DNA of 64,000 nucleotides, taken from positions 62,001 through 126,000 of the forward strand of contig JABRVX010000012.1 in the NCBI GenBank assembly GCA_039961735.1, read 5' to 3'. The stretch is from Fimbriimonadia bacterium. Its GTDB lineage: Bacteria > Armatimonadota > Fimbriimonadia > Fimbriimonadales > JABRVX01. Shown here one piece after another: positions 1 to 8,499 of this stretch. Every line of letters starts with the position of its first letter. Within the stretch, counting starts at the first letter, position 1. Made by a program: the position numbers and the translations under genes. The notes beneath the pieces were generated by a model, which saw nothing but the letters and a program-made list of their open reading frames with translations, had not been told where the DNA came from and ran no database searches.

Positions 1-112
1 TTCCGTCCGTGCCCGCGTAGAATCGGTTTGGAGCGAGCTGGGACTGTGAACATAGGCCCGACAGTTTCGTCTAGTCAGTCCGATAGTTCGTACACTCTCT
101 GGAGGTGAATTG

Positions 113-847
113 ATGAAGCCAGTGATGCGGCTCGTTGCTCTGATCGCTGCGGCTGTGCTGGTGTCGGTCGTGTTCGCACAGAACCCCGGAGCTCGGCAGG
201 GTCGTGGCCAATTCGGCGGCGGTCAGATCGGGGCAGGCCAGTTCGGCGGGGCCATGCAGCTGTTGAGCATGCTCCGAATGCCCGATGTTCAGGCGGAACT
301 GAAGCTGACCGAAGCCCAAAAGACCAAACTAGAGGCACTCAACGTTCGGCCGCAGGCCGGACAGGGGCCGCCAACGCAAGAGGAGCGGCAGGCCCGCGCA
401 GCTCAAGTAGAGAAGGAAATCCAGACTATTCTGGACAAGGCACAGTACGAGCGACTGAAGCAGCTCTCGCTTCAGCTCCGCGGACCGGACGCTTTGGCAA
501 GCGACCCCGAGTTGCAGAAGGCACTGGGGCTGACTGAGGACCAGATCAAGAAGATTTCGGATACGGTGGCCCAGGTTCGGCAGTCGCACATGCAACAGTT
601 TCGAGGCGGAGCGGGCGGCGAGCAGCCGGACCGAGAGCAGATGATGGCCCGCATGCAGGAGATGCGCAAGGAGATGGCCACCAAGGTAGAGGCGCTGCTG
701 ACTGCTGAGCAAAAGGCCAAGTACCAGGCACTGAAGGGCAAGGCGTTCACGTTCACCAACCCGTGGGGTGGCTTTGGCGGTCGCCAGCGCGGTGGTCCCG
801 GTGGCCAACCCGGTGGACCTCCTGGACGCGGTGACGGCGGCTTCTGA
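113..847 (+). CDS. Exported LTxxQ-motif (Spy/CpxP-like) protein, Gly-rich tail
   Basis: A signal peptide of about 23 residues ends in VVFAQ, followed by a Gly/Gln-rich stretch. A helical region then carries repeated LTxxQ-like motifs: LKLTEAQKTKLEAL, LGLTEDQIKKIS and LLTAEQKAKY. These resemble the LTxxQ motifs of periplasmic Spy/CpxP chaperones, but the protein is longer (244 aa) and ends in a Gly/Pro/Arg-rich low-complexity tail. I chose ATG 113 because GGAGG at 101-105 lies 7 nt upstream; the TTG at 110 is less likely. A terminator follows at 875-902. A role in the periplasm or at the cell surface is inferred; the specific function is unknown. Confidence 0.8.
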   Translation: MKPVMRLVALIAAAVLVSVVFAQNPGARQGRGQFGGGQIGAGQFGGAMQLLSMLRMPDVQAELKLTEAQKTKLEALNVRPQAGQGPPTQEERQARAAQVEKEIQTILDKAQYERLKQLSLQLRGPDALASDPELQKALGLTEDQIKKISDTVAQVRQSHMQQFRGGAGGEQPDREQMMARMQEMRKEMATKVEALLTAEQKAKYQALKGKAFTFTNPWGGFGGRQRGGPGGQPGGPPGRGDGGF

Positions 848-874
848 GTTCGACTGACAGCAACTCGATGACCT

Positions 875-902
875 CGGCGGGTGGGGTGTATCCCACCCGC
901 CG
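875..902. terminator. Terminator hairpin between convergent genes
   Basis: Perfect 11-bp stem (CGGCGGGTGGG / CCCACCCGCCG) with a 6-nt loop, followed on the plus strand by the T-rich TTCTCTTTTCT. It serves the gene ending at 847 and possibly also the minus-strand gene ending at 915. Confidence 0.8.
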
Positions 903-914
903 TTCTCTTTTCTA

Positions 915-2339
915 CTACTTCACTTGGGAGGTTTCGGCAATCGGTGCCCTGTCCAGATCGAAGAGCCACACGACTAACGCCGCAACGTACAGGCAGATCC
1001 AGGGAACCATCGGCGCGTAGTAGCGGCCGGATGCGTAGAACACGCACGTGAAGGCCGTGAAGAGGGCGATGAACACCACGCCGAACCAGGGGAAGACCGT
1101 TGGCTGCCATCCCGCCTGTCGCGCGGCACGCGGCAGGACGACGAGAGATCCCAGGAATGCCCCGAATAGCACCAGCCATGTCAGGTGTGCCACTCGCCGC
1201 GCCCACTTCTGAGCCTGAGCCCAGCCGTCACCCTGTCTGGCAAACTGGTCCATAGAGTGAAAGGCGCCCCCACCATCTGCCCGATACATCAGCCATGCCT
1301 TCTTGACGAACAGCAGGGCCGTGGCGACCGGATTCTCTACGATGTACCGGATAGCAGCATCACGGCATGCACGATCTATGCTCGGCTCGTTCAGCGTCTC
1401 ATGGGTGGTGCCCAGGAGCGCCGGGCCGTCCGGGTTCCACAGATACTTGTCAAAGCTGGTGGCGCAGGGGGTCCGGTATGGCTCGGGGACCATCTGGAAG
1501 GTGGCATAGTCGCGCTGGAAGACACCACTTGCCACGGGATTGTTCCCTATCACCAGGTTGAAACCGCCGCTCGTGGAGAGAGGCACGAATGCCCCGAAAG
1601 TGCGGTAGTTCCTTGCGGTCCATGGTGCTACTACTAGAGCCACCAGTACGCATAGCACGCAGAACTCGCGGAATCGTGCGCCCCAGCTCGGCAGACGCTT
1701 GTCTCGGAGTAGCCCGGCGAACAGAACCACGAACGGCAACATCATGCCGACCGGTCGAACCGATACAGCACATCCGAATAAGAGTCCTGCAGTCACTACC
1801 TTCCACCACCGTGTCGGCTCATGCAGGATACATAGGGTGCCTCCCAGAGCCAAGGCTACGAATAGCGGCTCCGACGCAAGCTGGGCAGACCAGAAGACGC
1901 CATCGGGCAGGAGCGCGTATCCGGCTGTCGCGAGCCGACCGACGGCCTCGCTACGGAAGACGACTCGACCTAGGCGGTACACCAGGAGCAGTGTAACTAA
2001 CACGAGGAGAAGGTTCGCGATCTTCCCAGCGGTGGGCGACGGGCGCGTAATCGCGAAGATCCCCCCTAGGAAGAGTGGATAGCCGATGGGATACCACGCC
2101 GTAGGCATCCCGTTACGCGTGTAACCGGCTCCCTCCGCTATTGCTACCGCAGTCTTGTAGTACCACGAGGCATCCTCCACCGGCTCGGCAGGCACCGTAA
2201 CCATCCATGCAAGCCGTAGCAGTACCACCGCAAGCACCAGCGCAGGGACGTAGTGACGCGAGAACAGGATAGAAAGGAGCAAGGTTCTTGCGGACTGGGT
2301 TGCGCGGCTCCCCTGCGTTCGACTATTCGCCTCGTTCAC
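915..2339 (-). CDS. Membrane glycosyltransferase, GT39/ArnT-like
   Basis: A 474-aa polytopic membrane protein. After an N-terminal hydrophobic helix comes a luminal/periplasmic loop with an acidic residue (PVEDASWYYKTAVAIAEG) and then AWYPIGYPLFLGG. This layout matches the PMT_2/GT39 superfamily (dolichyl- or undecaprenyl-phosphate-sugar dependent glycosyltransferases). Roughly 9-11 hydrophobic segments are visible. The start is GTG at 2339 with a GGGAGGG purine tract upstream. The donor and acceptor cannot be told from sequence; cell-envelope or protein glycosylation is plausible. No glycan cluster lies beside it. Confidence 0.75.
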   Translation of the reverse strand: MNEANSRTQGSRATQSARTLLLSILFSRHYVPALVLAVVLLRLAWMVTVPAEPVEDASWYYKTAVAIAEGAGYTRNGMPTAWYPIGYPLFLGGIFAITRPSPTAGKIANLLLVLVTLLLVYRLGRVVFRSEAVGRLATAGYALLPDGVFWSAQLASEPLFVALALGGTLCILHEPTRWWKVVTAGLLFGCAVSVRPVGMMLPFVVLFAGLLRDKRLPSWGARFREFCVLCVLVALVVAPWTARNYRTFGAFVPLSTSGGFNLVIGNNPVASGVFQRDYATFQMVPEPYRTPCATSFDKYLWNPDGPALLGTTHETLNEPSIDRACRDAAIRYIVENPVATALLFVKKAWLMYRADGGGAFHSMDQFARQGDGWAQAQKWARRVAHLTWLVLFGAFLGSLVVLPRAARQAGWQPTVFPWFGVVFIALFTAFTCVFYASGRYYAPMVPWICLYVAALVVWLFDLDRAPIAETSQVK

Positions 2340-2477
2340 ACTACCTGCCCTCCCACGCCCTACGAACCACCATTGCCCGCCTCGGGTCCATCATGACGGG
2401 TTACACACACCGTTCGAATCGGGATTCTACATTCTGAGTAAGAGCAGGGGGCGATACCCGACCAAGCTGTGAAGTGA

Positions 2478-3245
2478 TCACGGCGTGGCGGAAGGGTGAG
2501 GCTTGTAGATTACGGGACGGCCGTCGTCGAGCCGAAGGAGCGCATCACGGTGAATCTGCTTGGCGTGTCCGTCGGTGAATGCCACGTTCACGCCTCCGCC
2601 GTGTCGGTCTATGAAGATGCGCCCCACGTTGTCGCGCGAGGGGTCGAGGGTACCCGTATGCTCTGGCCACGCGTCCACCCACACGCCGTCCGAGAACAAC
2701 ATTGTGTGTGTGGGCTCGCGGACGATCGTGAGGCTCACGCCGTTGGTGTGACCCGTGGAGGTTCCTGGCCCGTACATCCAGCCGTTGGTCGTGTGGCTGC
2801 CTCGATAGCCCGCGAATTGCCACTGGTGCTTTACGCTTCCCCAGATGCTGCGGCCGTACGGATTGGTATCCCCCGCGCCATTGGATTCGTCCGGGGCACC
2901 TGCGGTCGGGCAGCGGTAGACCTCGGTACTCTTGACGTACGGCTGGAGCGTGTCCCACCAGAGGCGGATGATCCACTGTCCGCCCTGAACGAAGTTGATG
3001 TAGCAAGGAAACTTATCGTTGTAGTCGCCGGTGTAGAGATAGGCCGCCTTGGCGAACTGAGACGTGTAGTCGAGGCACGCGGTGGCCGATGCGCGCTTTC
3101 GCGCCTGTGCGAACACGGGGAACAGCACGGCGGCCAAGATCGCGATGATCGCGATCACGACCAAAAGCTCGATGAGCGTGAAGGCACGGGCCGACCGCAT
3201 CGGTCGGCCCGTGCCGGAAGCGTCGATGCCGACCATCGGCATCAT
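2478..3245 (-). CDS. Type IV pilin-like (pseudopilin) protein, H-X9-DG type
   Basis: The class III prepilin signal ARAFTLIELLVV, with cleavage before F, is followed by a hydrophobic helix ending in AAVLFPVFAQARKRA. The C-terminal HGGGVNVAFTDG fits the H-X9-DG motif of the large-pseudopilin family abundant in Planctomycetes and Armatimonadota. The longest frame starts at 3245 (255 aa). The start typical of homologues would be the internal ATG at 3200 (240 aa), which lies exactly in the loop of a 15-bp palindrome. The gene lies 10 bp downstream of the hexaheme cytochrome gene on the same strand, so co-transcription is possible. The role could be a secretion pseudopilus or a surface filament. 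Confidence 0.85.
   Translation of the reverse strand: MMPMVGIDASGTGRPMRSARAFTLIELLVVIAIIAILAAVLFPVFAQARKRASATACLDYTSQFAKAAYLYTGDYNDKFPCYINFVQGGQWIIRLWWDTLQPYVKSTEVYRCPTAGAPDESNGAGDTNPYGRSIWGSVKHQWQFAGYRGSHTTNGWMYGPGTSTGHTNGVSLTIVREPTHTMLFSDGVWVDAWPEHTGTLDPSRDNVGRIFIDRHGGGVNVAFTDGHAKQIHRDALLRLDDGRPVIYKPHPSATP
3183..3243. promoter_or_regulatory. Tandem perfect palindromes over the pseudopilin start
   Basis: Two adjacent perfect hairpins. The first, at 3183-3215, has 15-bp arms (GGCACGGGCCGACCG) around a 3-nt loop that is the CAT complement of the candidate ATG at 3198-3200. The second, at 3225-3243, has 8-bp arms (GATGCCGA) and a 3-nt loop. They sit between the hexaheme cytochrome stop and the pilin body. 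They could be a terminator or attenuator for the cytochrome operon, or a translational gate on the pilin start. Confidence 0.6.
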
Positions 3246-3255
3246 TCTACACGTT

Positions 3256-4458
3256 CTACGGACCAGCAGCCAGATCGGCGAGCGAGCTCAGGATCAGCTG
3301 CTTGGCATAGCTGTAGTTGTGTGCGCCGAGGCTGCCGTCGTTGATGACGAGCGAGAAGTTCCAGCGTGCACGTCGGTATTTCGCATCTTGTCCGTAGGTA
3401 TCGCGGTATGCGCGGAGCGCCCCGCCATTTGCGTTGTTGTCGGGCGCTCCCGACGAGGTCGAGCCGCCGAGCTGGATGAGCAGGTCAGCTATCTCCTCGC
3501 GAATGTCCTCGAGCGTATCGCCATTTCGATTGACTACAACATGCTCGAGGTCAGGCGCGCTGTTGGCGCCGCCGTGGCACTTCGCGCACACTTCCTTCTT
3601 CGGTACGGTCGTGGTGTGATTCCACGTTCGGCTGCTACCCGTGGCGAGTGCATGGCATGTTTGGCAGGTGTTGGCGATTCGCGTGTGAGGGGAGTGCTCG
3701 TACTCGACCCCTGGGTACTCGTAACCGCCAGCCGCTGCGATCATTATGCCTGCGTTGTGTCCGCGCGCCAGAGAGGAACTGAACAACCCGATAAGCGCAT
3801 CGGTTGCCGGACCATCCGGAGTGACGCCTTTCGTATTAGGCAGTCCGGTATGGCACTTCCAGCAGGTCTCTTTCGAGTCCGGGATGCGATTGATCAAGCT
3901 GCGATTGCCCCCGCTCGCTACGTGTGCCGAACCGGGGCCGTGGCAAGCCTCGCACTGAACGCTCCAGAACTTCAGATTGTGAGCGGTTCGGGGGTCTTGA
4001 TTGGTGTCGAATCCTCCCCTGTCCGAGCCCGGGTTGTCGAGCGTATCCGGCGCTCCGGTCACGTGGCATATCGAACACGGAGTATTGGGGACCAAGCCAT
4101 CCGCTATGAAGCGCGTGAAGATGTCGATCGTGCCGCTGCCACCCAGCTTGGTCGGGTCTTTGGCATGCGCCATCTGCTTCCACTCGGCATGGATGCCCTC
4201 TGGGTGCCCTGGAGCCGAGCGACCATGACAGGCTGCACACACCTCGACACCAACATAGGTAGCATCGTCGGGAACATTCCTGGACGGAATCGGCGACGGG
4301 TCGTTCCACACGATGGTCCCTGGAGGAGCATCGTCGGTCGAACCCGACACCAAATCGCTAACTGAGCAGCCCGCAGCCACGAACAGCGTTATGAGTCCGA
4401 CCGTGCTCGAAAGGACCAGTGCGGCGGCCATTCCCACTCTCTGCTTGCCTAGTATCAC
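3256..4458 (-). CDS. Hexaheme c-type cytochrome lipoprotein
   Basis: Six CXXCH heme sites are visible: CAACH, CSICH, CEACH, CWKCH, CQTCH and CAKCH. The N-terminal hydrophobic stretch ends in LFVAAGCS, a plausible lipobox, so the mature protein may be lipid-anchored. I chose GTG 4458 because GGGAGG (complement of 4466-4471) lies 7 nt upstream; a TTG at 4473 would put that SD inside the coding region. A short gap separates it from the upstream barrel gene, and it shares its strand with the decaheme gene. This suggests it is the surface-exposed or periplasmic partner of a porin-cytochrome conduit. Its redox partner and cellular side are inferred only. Confidence 0.85.
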   Translation of the reverse strand: MILGKQRVGMAAALVLSSTVGLITLFVAAGCSVSDLVSGSTDDAPPGTIVWNDPSPIPSRNVPDDATYVGVEVCAACHGRSAPGHPEGIHAEWKQMAHAKDPTKLGGSGTIDIFTRFIADGLVPNTPCSICHVTGAPDTLDNPGSDRGGFDTNQDPRTAHNLKFWSVQCEACHGPGSAHVASGGNRSLINRIPDSKETCWKCHTGLPNTKGVTPDGPATDALIGLFSSSLARGHNAGIMIAAAGGYEYPGVEYEHSPHTRIANTCQTCHALATGSSRTWNHTTTVPKKEVCAKCHGGANSAPDLEHVVVNRNGDTLEDIREEIADLLIQLGGSTSSGAPDNNANGGALRAYRDTYGQDAKYRRARWNFSLVINDGSLGAHNYSYAKQLILSSLADLAAGP

Positions 4459-4492
4459 TTTTCGACCTCCCAATTACGCCCAACGGCCGGCA

Positions 4493-6232
4493 TCACTGCC
4501 CGCTCGTGAACGTCCCCTTCAGCGTGATAGAAAAAACGTTCGCGTCGTATCCGAAATCGCTCACCAGTCGGTCGGACGATACCAGCCGCTGGAAGCCGAA
4601 ACCGAGGGTGAAGTCACGGAAGAACTCCTGCCGGTACTCGAGCCCGACGTAGGTGGCGACATTCCGCTCACCCCCTCGACTTACGTAATGGGTGAGTGTT
4701 CCATCCACACTGCTCTGTTCAGTCAAGTCGAGGTTGGCTCCGACCGTCCACACCTGACCCGAGCTATACCACGGGCGCACAGCCGAGCCGAAGCCGATTG
4801 CCCCGTCCTCGCCGGTGTTGAGCGGGTCGTCTCCACTGACGTTGCTGCCCCAGTCTTCCCAAAGGAAGTCAACGAAAGCCGCTAGGTTCGGTAGGAACTG
4901 CGTGCTGACTCCAGCGTTGACCGAGTTGAATCGAAGCGTGTACTCGCGCGCGTTGTTGCGCCGCTCCGCCCACTGGTAGGACGCGTACAGGCTCGTGAGG
5001 TAGCCGAACGAGCGCGACCAGCTTCCGATGAAGGTCTGCGTCCGGTCATAGTACAAGGTAGCCGTCGTGTCCGACAGCAGGATTTCGGAGTCCGGAGCAT
5101 TAATCAGGTTGCGGTTGCGGTACCGCAAGCGAAACTGCCCCAGCGCGTCGTTTCGGAAGCGCACGGAGATGTGCGCGTCGTCCGAAGCTGGACGCTGGAC
5201 CACGTTGCTGCCCTGCATCTCCCGTCGCCATCCGTGCCGGGTGTAGCCCGCGTTCACGTATACGGCCCGGTCGGGCCGCCACGAGACCTCCGCTCCCCCA
5301 CGACTCGTTTTCTCAGCGTATCGGCTCAGGGTAAAGGGAACATCCACCGTGTCGAACTGCGCCTCCGCCCGAAAGAGCAGATCGGGAGCGGCCGCCCAAC
5401 CGGCATCGAACCGCCAAATCTGTGCGGTGCTTCGTCCCAGTCCCTCGTGGTCGGTCCTGACATCGGTATAAGCAACTGAAGCGCCGATGTTCGGGGCGGG
5501 CGACTGCGTGCTGCTGACGGTCATCTCCCGAAGCCAACCATTCGGAACCTCACCGAGCCGATCGTTCAGCCCCTCCGTGTAGAACCCGACCTTGACGTCT
5601 CCTCGCAACAGGGGCCAGCTTAGCAGTGCGTCATAGGTGAGCGTGCGATAGTCGTATCCCGGATCAGGACGTTGCCGAACGATGTCACGCACCACCCACT
5701 CGCGATCACTTGCTTTCAGATCGAAGCTGGGGGCGATCCCCAAGCCGGCGAGGTGCAGCCATATCTTGCGTGAAGAAGCCCTGGATGAGGTGCTGAGATC
5801 GAGCGTGGCGTCCGGGAAGTAGGCGAACCTATCGGCCCAGAAGCGTAGCGAGTGGCTCTCGTTAGTCGGGATAAGTTCCATGAAGCCGGCTTGATCTTGC
5901 TCCCCCAGGTCTCGCCAGTAGCCACGTCCGATGGATCGCAACGAACGGGGATCGCGGAGCGCGGCGAACAGCATGTCGCCATAGAAACCTTCTGCCAACG
6001 AGCGGTACTGGAACAGCCGAGTCTCGTTGCCGTTCCACTCCACCGCGCCAAACGCAGGCACCACTTCCACGTGGATGGGCTCGATGCCTATTGCCCGCCT
6101 GTCCTCGGTGCGCTCCTGCTCGCCGGTCGCCTCGGTACCGCCACCGCCTCCTTGCGCATGCGCGGCGAGGACGGTCACGAACAACGCTGTGAGCACCGAG
6201 GCTCCCGTCAAACACTTCGCGTTCCTCATCAT
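4493..6232 (-). CDS. MtrB/PioB-like outer-membrane beta-barrel (cytochrome-associated porin)
   Basis: Start ATG 6232 (or 6229), preceded by a GGGGTGAGG purine tract, gives a clean signal peptide ending VLAAHAQ and about 579 aa. The body is made of alternating amphipathic beta strands rich in Y/W/R, such as RFDAGWAAAPDLLFRAEAQF and VYVNAGYTRHGWR, as in MtrB/PioB-family 26-28-strand barrels. In known systems that barrel sheathes an MtrA-type decaheme cytochrome. The decaheme gene ends 9 bp upstream and the hexaheme gene follows 35 bp downstream, so the three form an operon. The context supports the MtrB assignment more than any single motif does; there is no N-terminal CXXC. Confidence 0.75.
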   Translation of the reverse strand: MMRNAKCLTGASVLTALFVTVLAAHAQGGGGGTEATGEQERTEDRRAIGIEPIHVEVVPAFGAVEWNGNETRLFQYRSLAEGFYGDMLFAALRDPRSLRSIGRGYWRDLGEQDQAGFMELIPTNESHSLRFWADRFAYFPDATLDLSTSSRASSRKIWLHLAGLGIAPSFDLKASDREWVVRDIVRQRPDPGYDYRTLTYDALLSWPLLRGDVKVGFYTEGLNDRLGEVPNGWLREMTVSSTQSPAPNIGASVAYTDVRTDHEGLGRSTAQIWRFDAGWAAAPDLLFRAEAQFDTVDVPFTLSRYAEKTSRGGAEVSWRPDRAVYVNAGYTRHGWRREMQGSNVVQRPASDDAHISVRFRNDALGQFRLRYRNRNLINAPDSEILLSDTTATLYYDRTQTFIGSWSRSFGYLTSLYASYQWAERRNNAREYTLRFNSVNAGVSTQFLPNLAAFVDFLWEDWGSNVSGDDPLNTGEDGAIGFGSAVRPWYSSGQVWTVGANLDLTEQSSVDGTLTHYVSRGGERNVATYVGLEYRQEFFRDFTLGFGFQRLVSSDRLVSDFGYDANVFSITLKGTFTSGQ

Positions 6233-6240
6233 CCTCACCC

Positions 6241-7302
6241 CTATCGGAAGAACAGCTGGCTCGTGTTGGAGCCGTGGATGTCCGAGTGGCAGCCCGAGCG
6301 CCAACAACTACCCGGGCGGCCTCGATGCGCCTCGTCCGCATTGATATCCGTATGGCACTGGATGCACACGCCTCGACCGTTCGTGACCAGCAGCTTTTGG
6401 TTCGGGGAGCCGTGCGGTTGATGGCAGGTGAGACAGCTCTCGCCGAGGCCTCCCGTTCGCGTCGGCTCGTGCTCATATACGAAGGGACCACGGATGTTGG
6501 TATGGCACTTGGTGCATACCGCGGACATGCTCTTGTTGACCGGCATCAAGGCGGGGTTGGTGCTGCGGTGGACTTCATGGCAGTCCGTGCAGCTCACGCG
6601 GTCTTCCAGCATGGGATGGTGGGATCGAAGCCTGGCTTGGGCTGCCTGCGCCGCATGGCAGTTGAGGCACGCTCCGTTGATGGCCTGGCTAGTGGTCGGG
6701 TGCTTGGCGTCGTATCGAAAGCCTGCGAGGTTCGAGACCTTGACGATGGGCTTCTGCAGCATGAACGGGTCGTCGTCCGAGCCGTGAAATCGGTGACAGT
6801 CCACGCAGCCCACATCTGCCGATGCGTGGACGTTGGTGCGCCAGTGCGGGCTGTCATGGGTCGTAGCGTGGCACTTGATGCACAGCTCGGCGGCTCGCTT
6901 CACAGTGACCGACGAGCGTGGCGGGAAGCGCAGAATCTTGGTGCCGTCGCCGGAGTCCACGTGCTCGCTGCCCGGGCCGTGGCAGTATTCGCACGCCTGG
7001 TTGGCCTCCTTCAGCACCTTGCGGAGATGAATAGTGTGACGCGAAGCGTTGAACACCTTCACCACTTCCTCGTGGCACATCTCGCACGCTTCACTCCCGA
7101 GCGCTTCCGCGTCAGGTCCGGGGCGATCCTGCTCTAGTGCCTTCTTTCGCGCCGCCTCTTCCGTAGCGGGTACCCGCTTGCCCGAGTCCTGCTGCGCCGA
7201 AGAGGCTGGCGCAGATGCCAGGACCACGAGCATGAGCAGTGCCGCGACTCCAAAGATGAAAAGCGGCAGCCCACTTCGTGGGTTCTGTCGGCCAATTCGC
7301 AT
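6241..7302 (-). CDS. Decaheme c-type cytochrome, MtrA/DmsE family
   Basis: 353 aa with a signal peptide (hydrophobic segment about residues 12-33). Nine canonical sites are visible: CEMCH, CEYCH, CIKCH, CVDCH, CLNCH, CTDCH, CTKCH, CLTCH and CIQCH. A tenth, atypical CWRSGCH (CX4CH) stands just before the C-terminal SDIHGSN motif typical of MtrA/DmsE proteins. The ATG at 7302 has AAGGAGGG upstream. Family members sit inside an MtrB-type barrel and carry electrons between the periplasm and the cell exterior. The barrel gene immediately downstream fits that role. The direction of electron flow and the terminal acceptor are unknown. Confidence 0.9.
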   Translation of the reverse strand: MRIGRQNPRSGLPLFIFGVAALLMLVVLASAPASSAQQDSGKRVPATEEAARKKALEQDRPGPDAEALGSEACEMCHEEVVKVFNASRHTIHLRKVLKEANQACEYCHGPGSEHVDSGDGTKILRFPPRSSVTVKRAAELCIKCHATTHDSPHWRTNVHASADVGCVDCHRFHGSDDDPFMLQKPIVKVSNLAGFRYDAKHPTTSQAINGACLNCHAAQAAQARLRSHHPMLEDRVSCTDCHEVHRSTNPALMPVNKSMSAVCTKCHTNIRGPFVYEHEPTRTGGLGESCLTCHQPHGSPNQKLLVTNGRGVCIQCHTDINADEAHRGRPGSCWRSGCHSDIHGSNTSQLFFR

Positions 7303-7599
7303 GCGGCCCTCCTTAGCTCATCGTCAAGCTCCGCACAGCGGCTGCCGGAGCGTACCGAAAGAGCCTGCACTGCCTTTACCGGGCATCTTACCACCCGATT
7401 TGCAGTTCTGAAAGGTATTTTCGGTATCCTGACGAAAGACACCTGCAACGAGCAAGACGCCCTGAAGTTTTTTGCGGTGCGTTCCGTTCACTCGCCAAGA
7501 ATCTCTAGTGTCATGCTCGAGTCTGACTGTCGGGCTGGGCGCCTCCACAGCCGTCCACCGATGTGGCGACTCTCAGGCGCACCCGATCGGAGGTGTCGA

Positions 7600-8472
7600 A
7601 TGACCGCTATCGTCGTTCTTTCTGCGATGCTCGCCGCTTGGAGCGGTGCCCCGGCTCCTGTCCAGCTGAGTTGGCAACCACCAGAGCCCACGATGGGCCC
7701 GGAGACGGCCATCCCCCGCAACCGCCCCCACGTGGTCATCACCGAATCGGCTCCGTTTGCCAAGCGGGGCGGCAAGTGGGTCGAGGGCAAGCGTGTCGCC
7801 GTACGCAAAACCGCCTACAGCCCCCAGGGTGTCGTGATAGATGACGAGAAGTTCCTACCGAGCGGCGCACTCGTCTCTAAGACCGTGTGCACGCTCGACG
7901 AGTTCGGGCGCGTGGCAGAGAAGACGATCTTCGAGACTCCCGCGCAGAAGCTCACTGGGCGGGAGAGCTATCGTTACGACGGCCGAGGCAAGCTCTTCGA
8001 GATACAGCGATCTCGTGGAGACGGAACTCCTCTCAACACCTCGGTACTCGAGTATAACGAGCGCGGGATGCCCACGCGAGAGACCACCACCCCTGCCAGC
8101 GGCGGCGCCCCTTGGGTCGTAGCCTACACCTATGACTCGAGCGACCGAGTCAGCACAGTGACTTGCACCGGCCCTGACGGCAAGCAGGTTTGGAAGCACG
8201 CCTATCGGTACGATGAAAACGGTCGCTGCAGCGAGGACAAGGCCTGGCGTCACGGCTCGCTCGTCAGCAACACCCGCTATACGTACGACGCGAAGGGCGA
8301 TCTGGCGAAGCTCGTGATCTACCGCGGCGACGGTCAACTGATGACCCGCCACACGTTCAAAGCCACTTACGATGCCAGAGGCAACTGGACGAAGCGGACG
8401 ACCTACGACACGCGGTTCTTCAAGCCGAGCTGGGTCGAGGTTTCGTACCGAGTGATTACTTACCACCCTTAG
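7600..8472 (+). CDS. Exported protein with RHS/YD-like repeats
   Basis: About 290 aa starting at ATG 7600, 6 nt after GGAGG (7589-7593). A short signal-like segment (VVLSAMLAAWSGA) is followed by repeated YDxxGR-like units: YRYDGRGKLFEI, YEYNERGMPTRE (as LEYNERG), YTYDSSDRVSTV, YRYDENGRCSED and YTYDAKGDLAKL. These match the beta-strand repeats of RHS/YD proteins. The protein is far too short for a full RHS toxin shell and has no toxin domain. It is divergent from the cytochrome operon. Function unknown; probably periplasmic or surface-located. Confidence 0.75.
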   Translation: MTAIVVLSAMLAAWSGAPAPVQLSWQPPEPTMGPETAIPRNRPHVVITESAPFAKRGGKWVEGKRVAVRKTAYSPQGVVIDDEKFLPSGALVSKTVCTLDEFGRVAEKTIFETPAQKLTGRESYRYDGRGKLFEIQRSRGDGTPLNTSVLEYNERGMPTRETTTPASGGAPWVVAYTYDSSDRVSTVTCTGPDGKQVWKHAYRYDENGRCSEDKAWRHGSLVSNTRYTYDAKGDLAKLVIYRGDGQLMTRHTFKATYDARGNWTKRTTYDTRFFKPSWVEVSYRVITYHP

Positions 8473-8499
8473 GCGGTCTGCGTCCGTGGGTCGGGGAAG

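Noticed and set aside
3082-4365. 427-aa plus-strand frame
   Set aside because: Opposite the hexaheme cytochrome and pilin genes; no SD or recognisable domain.
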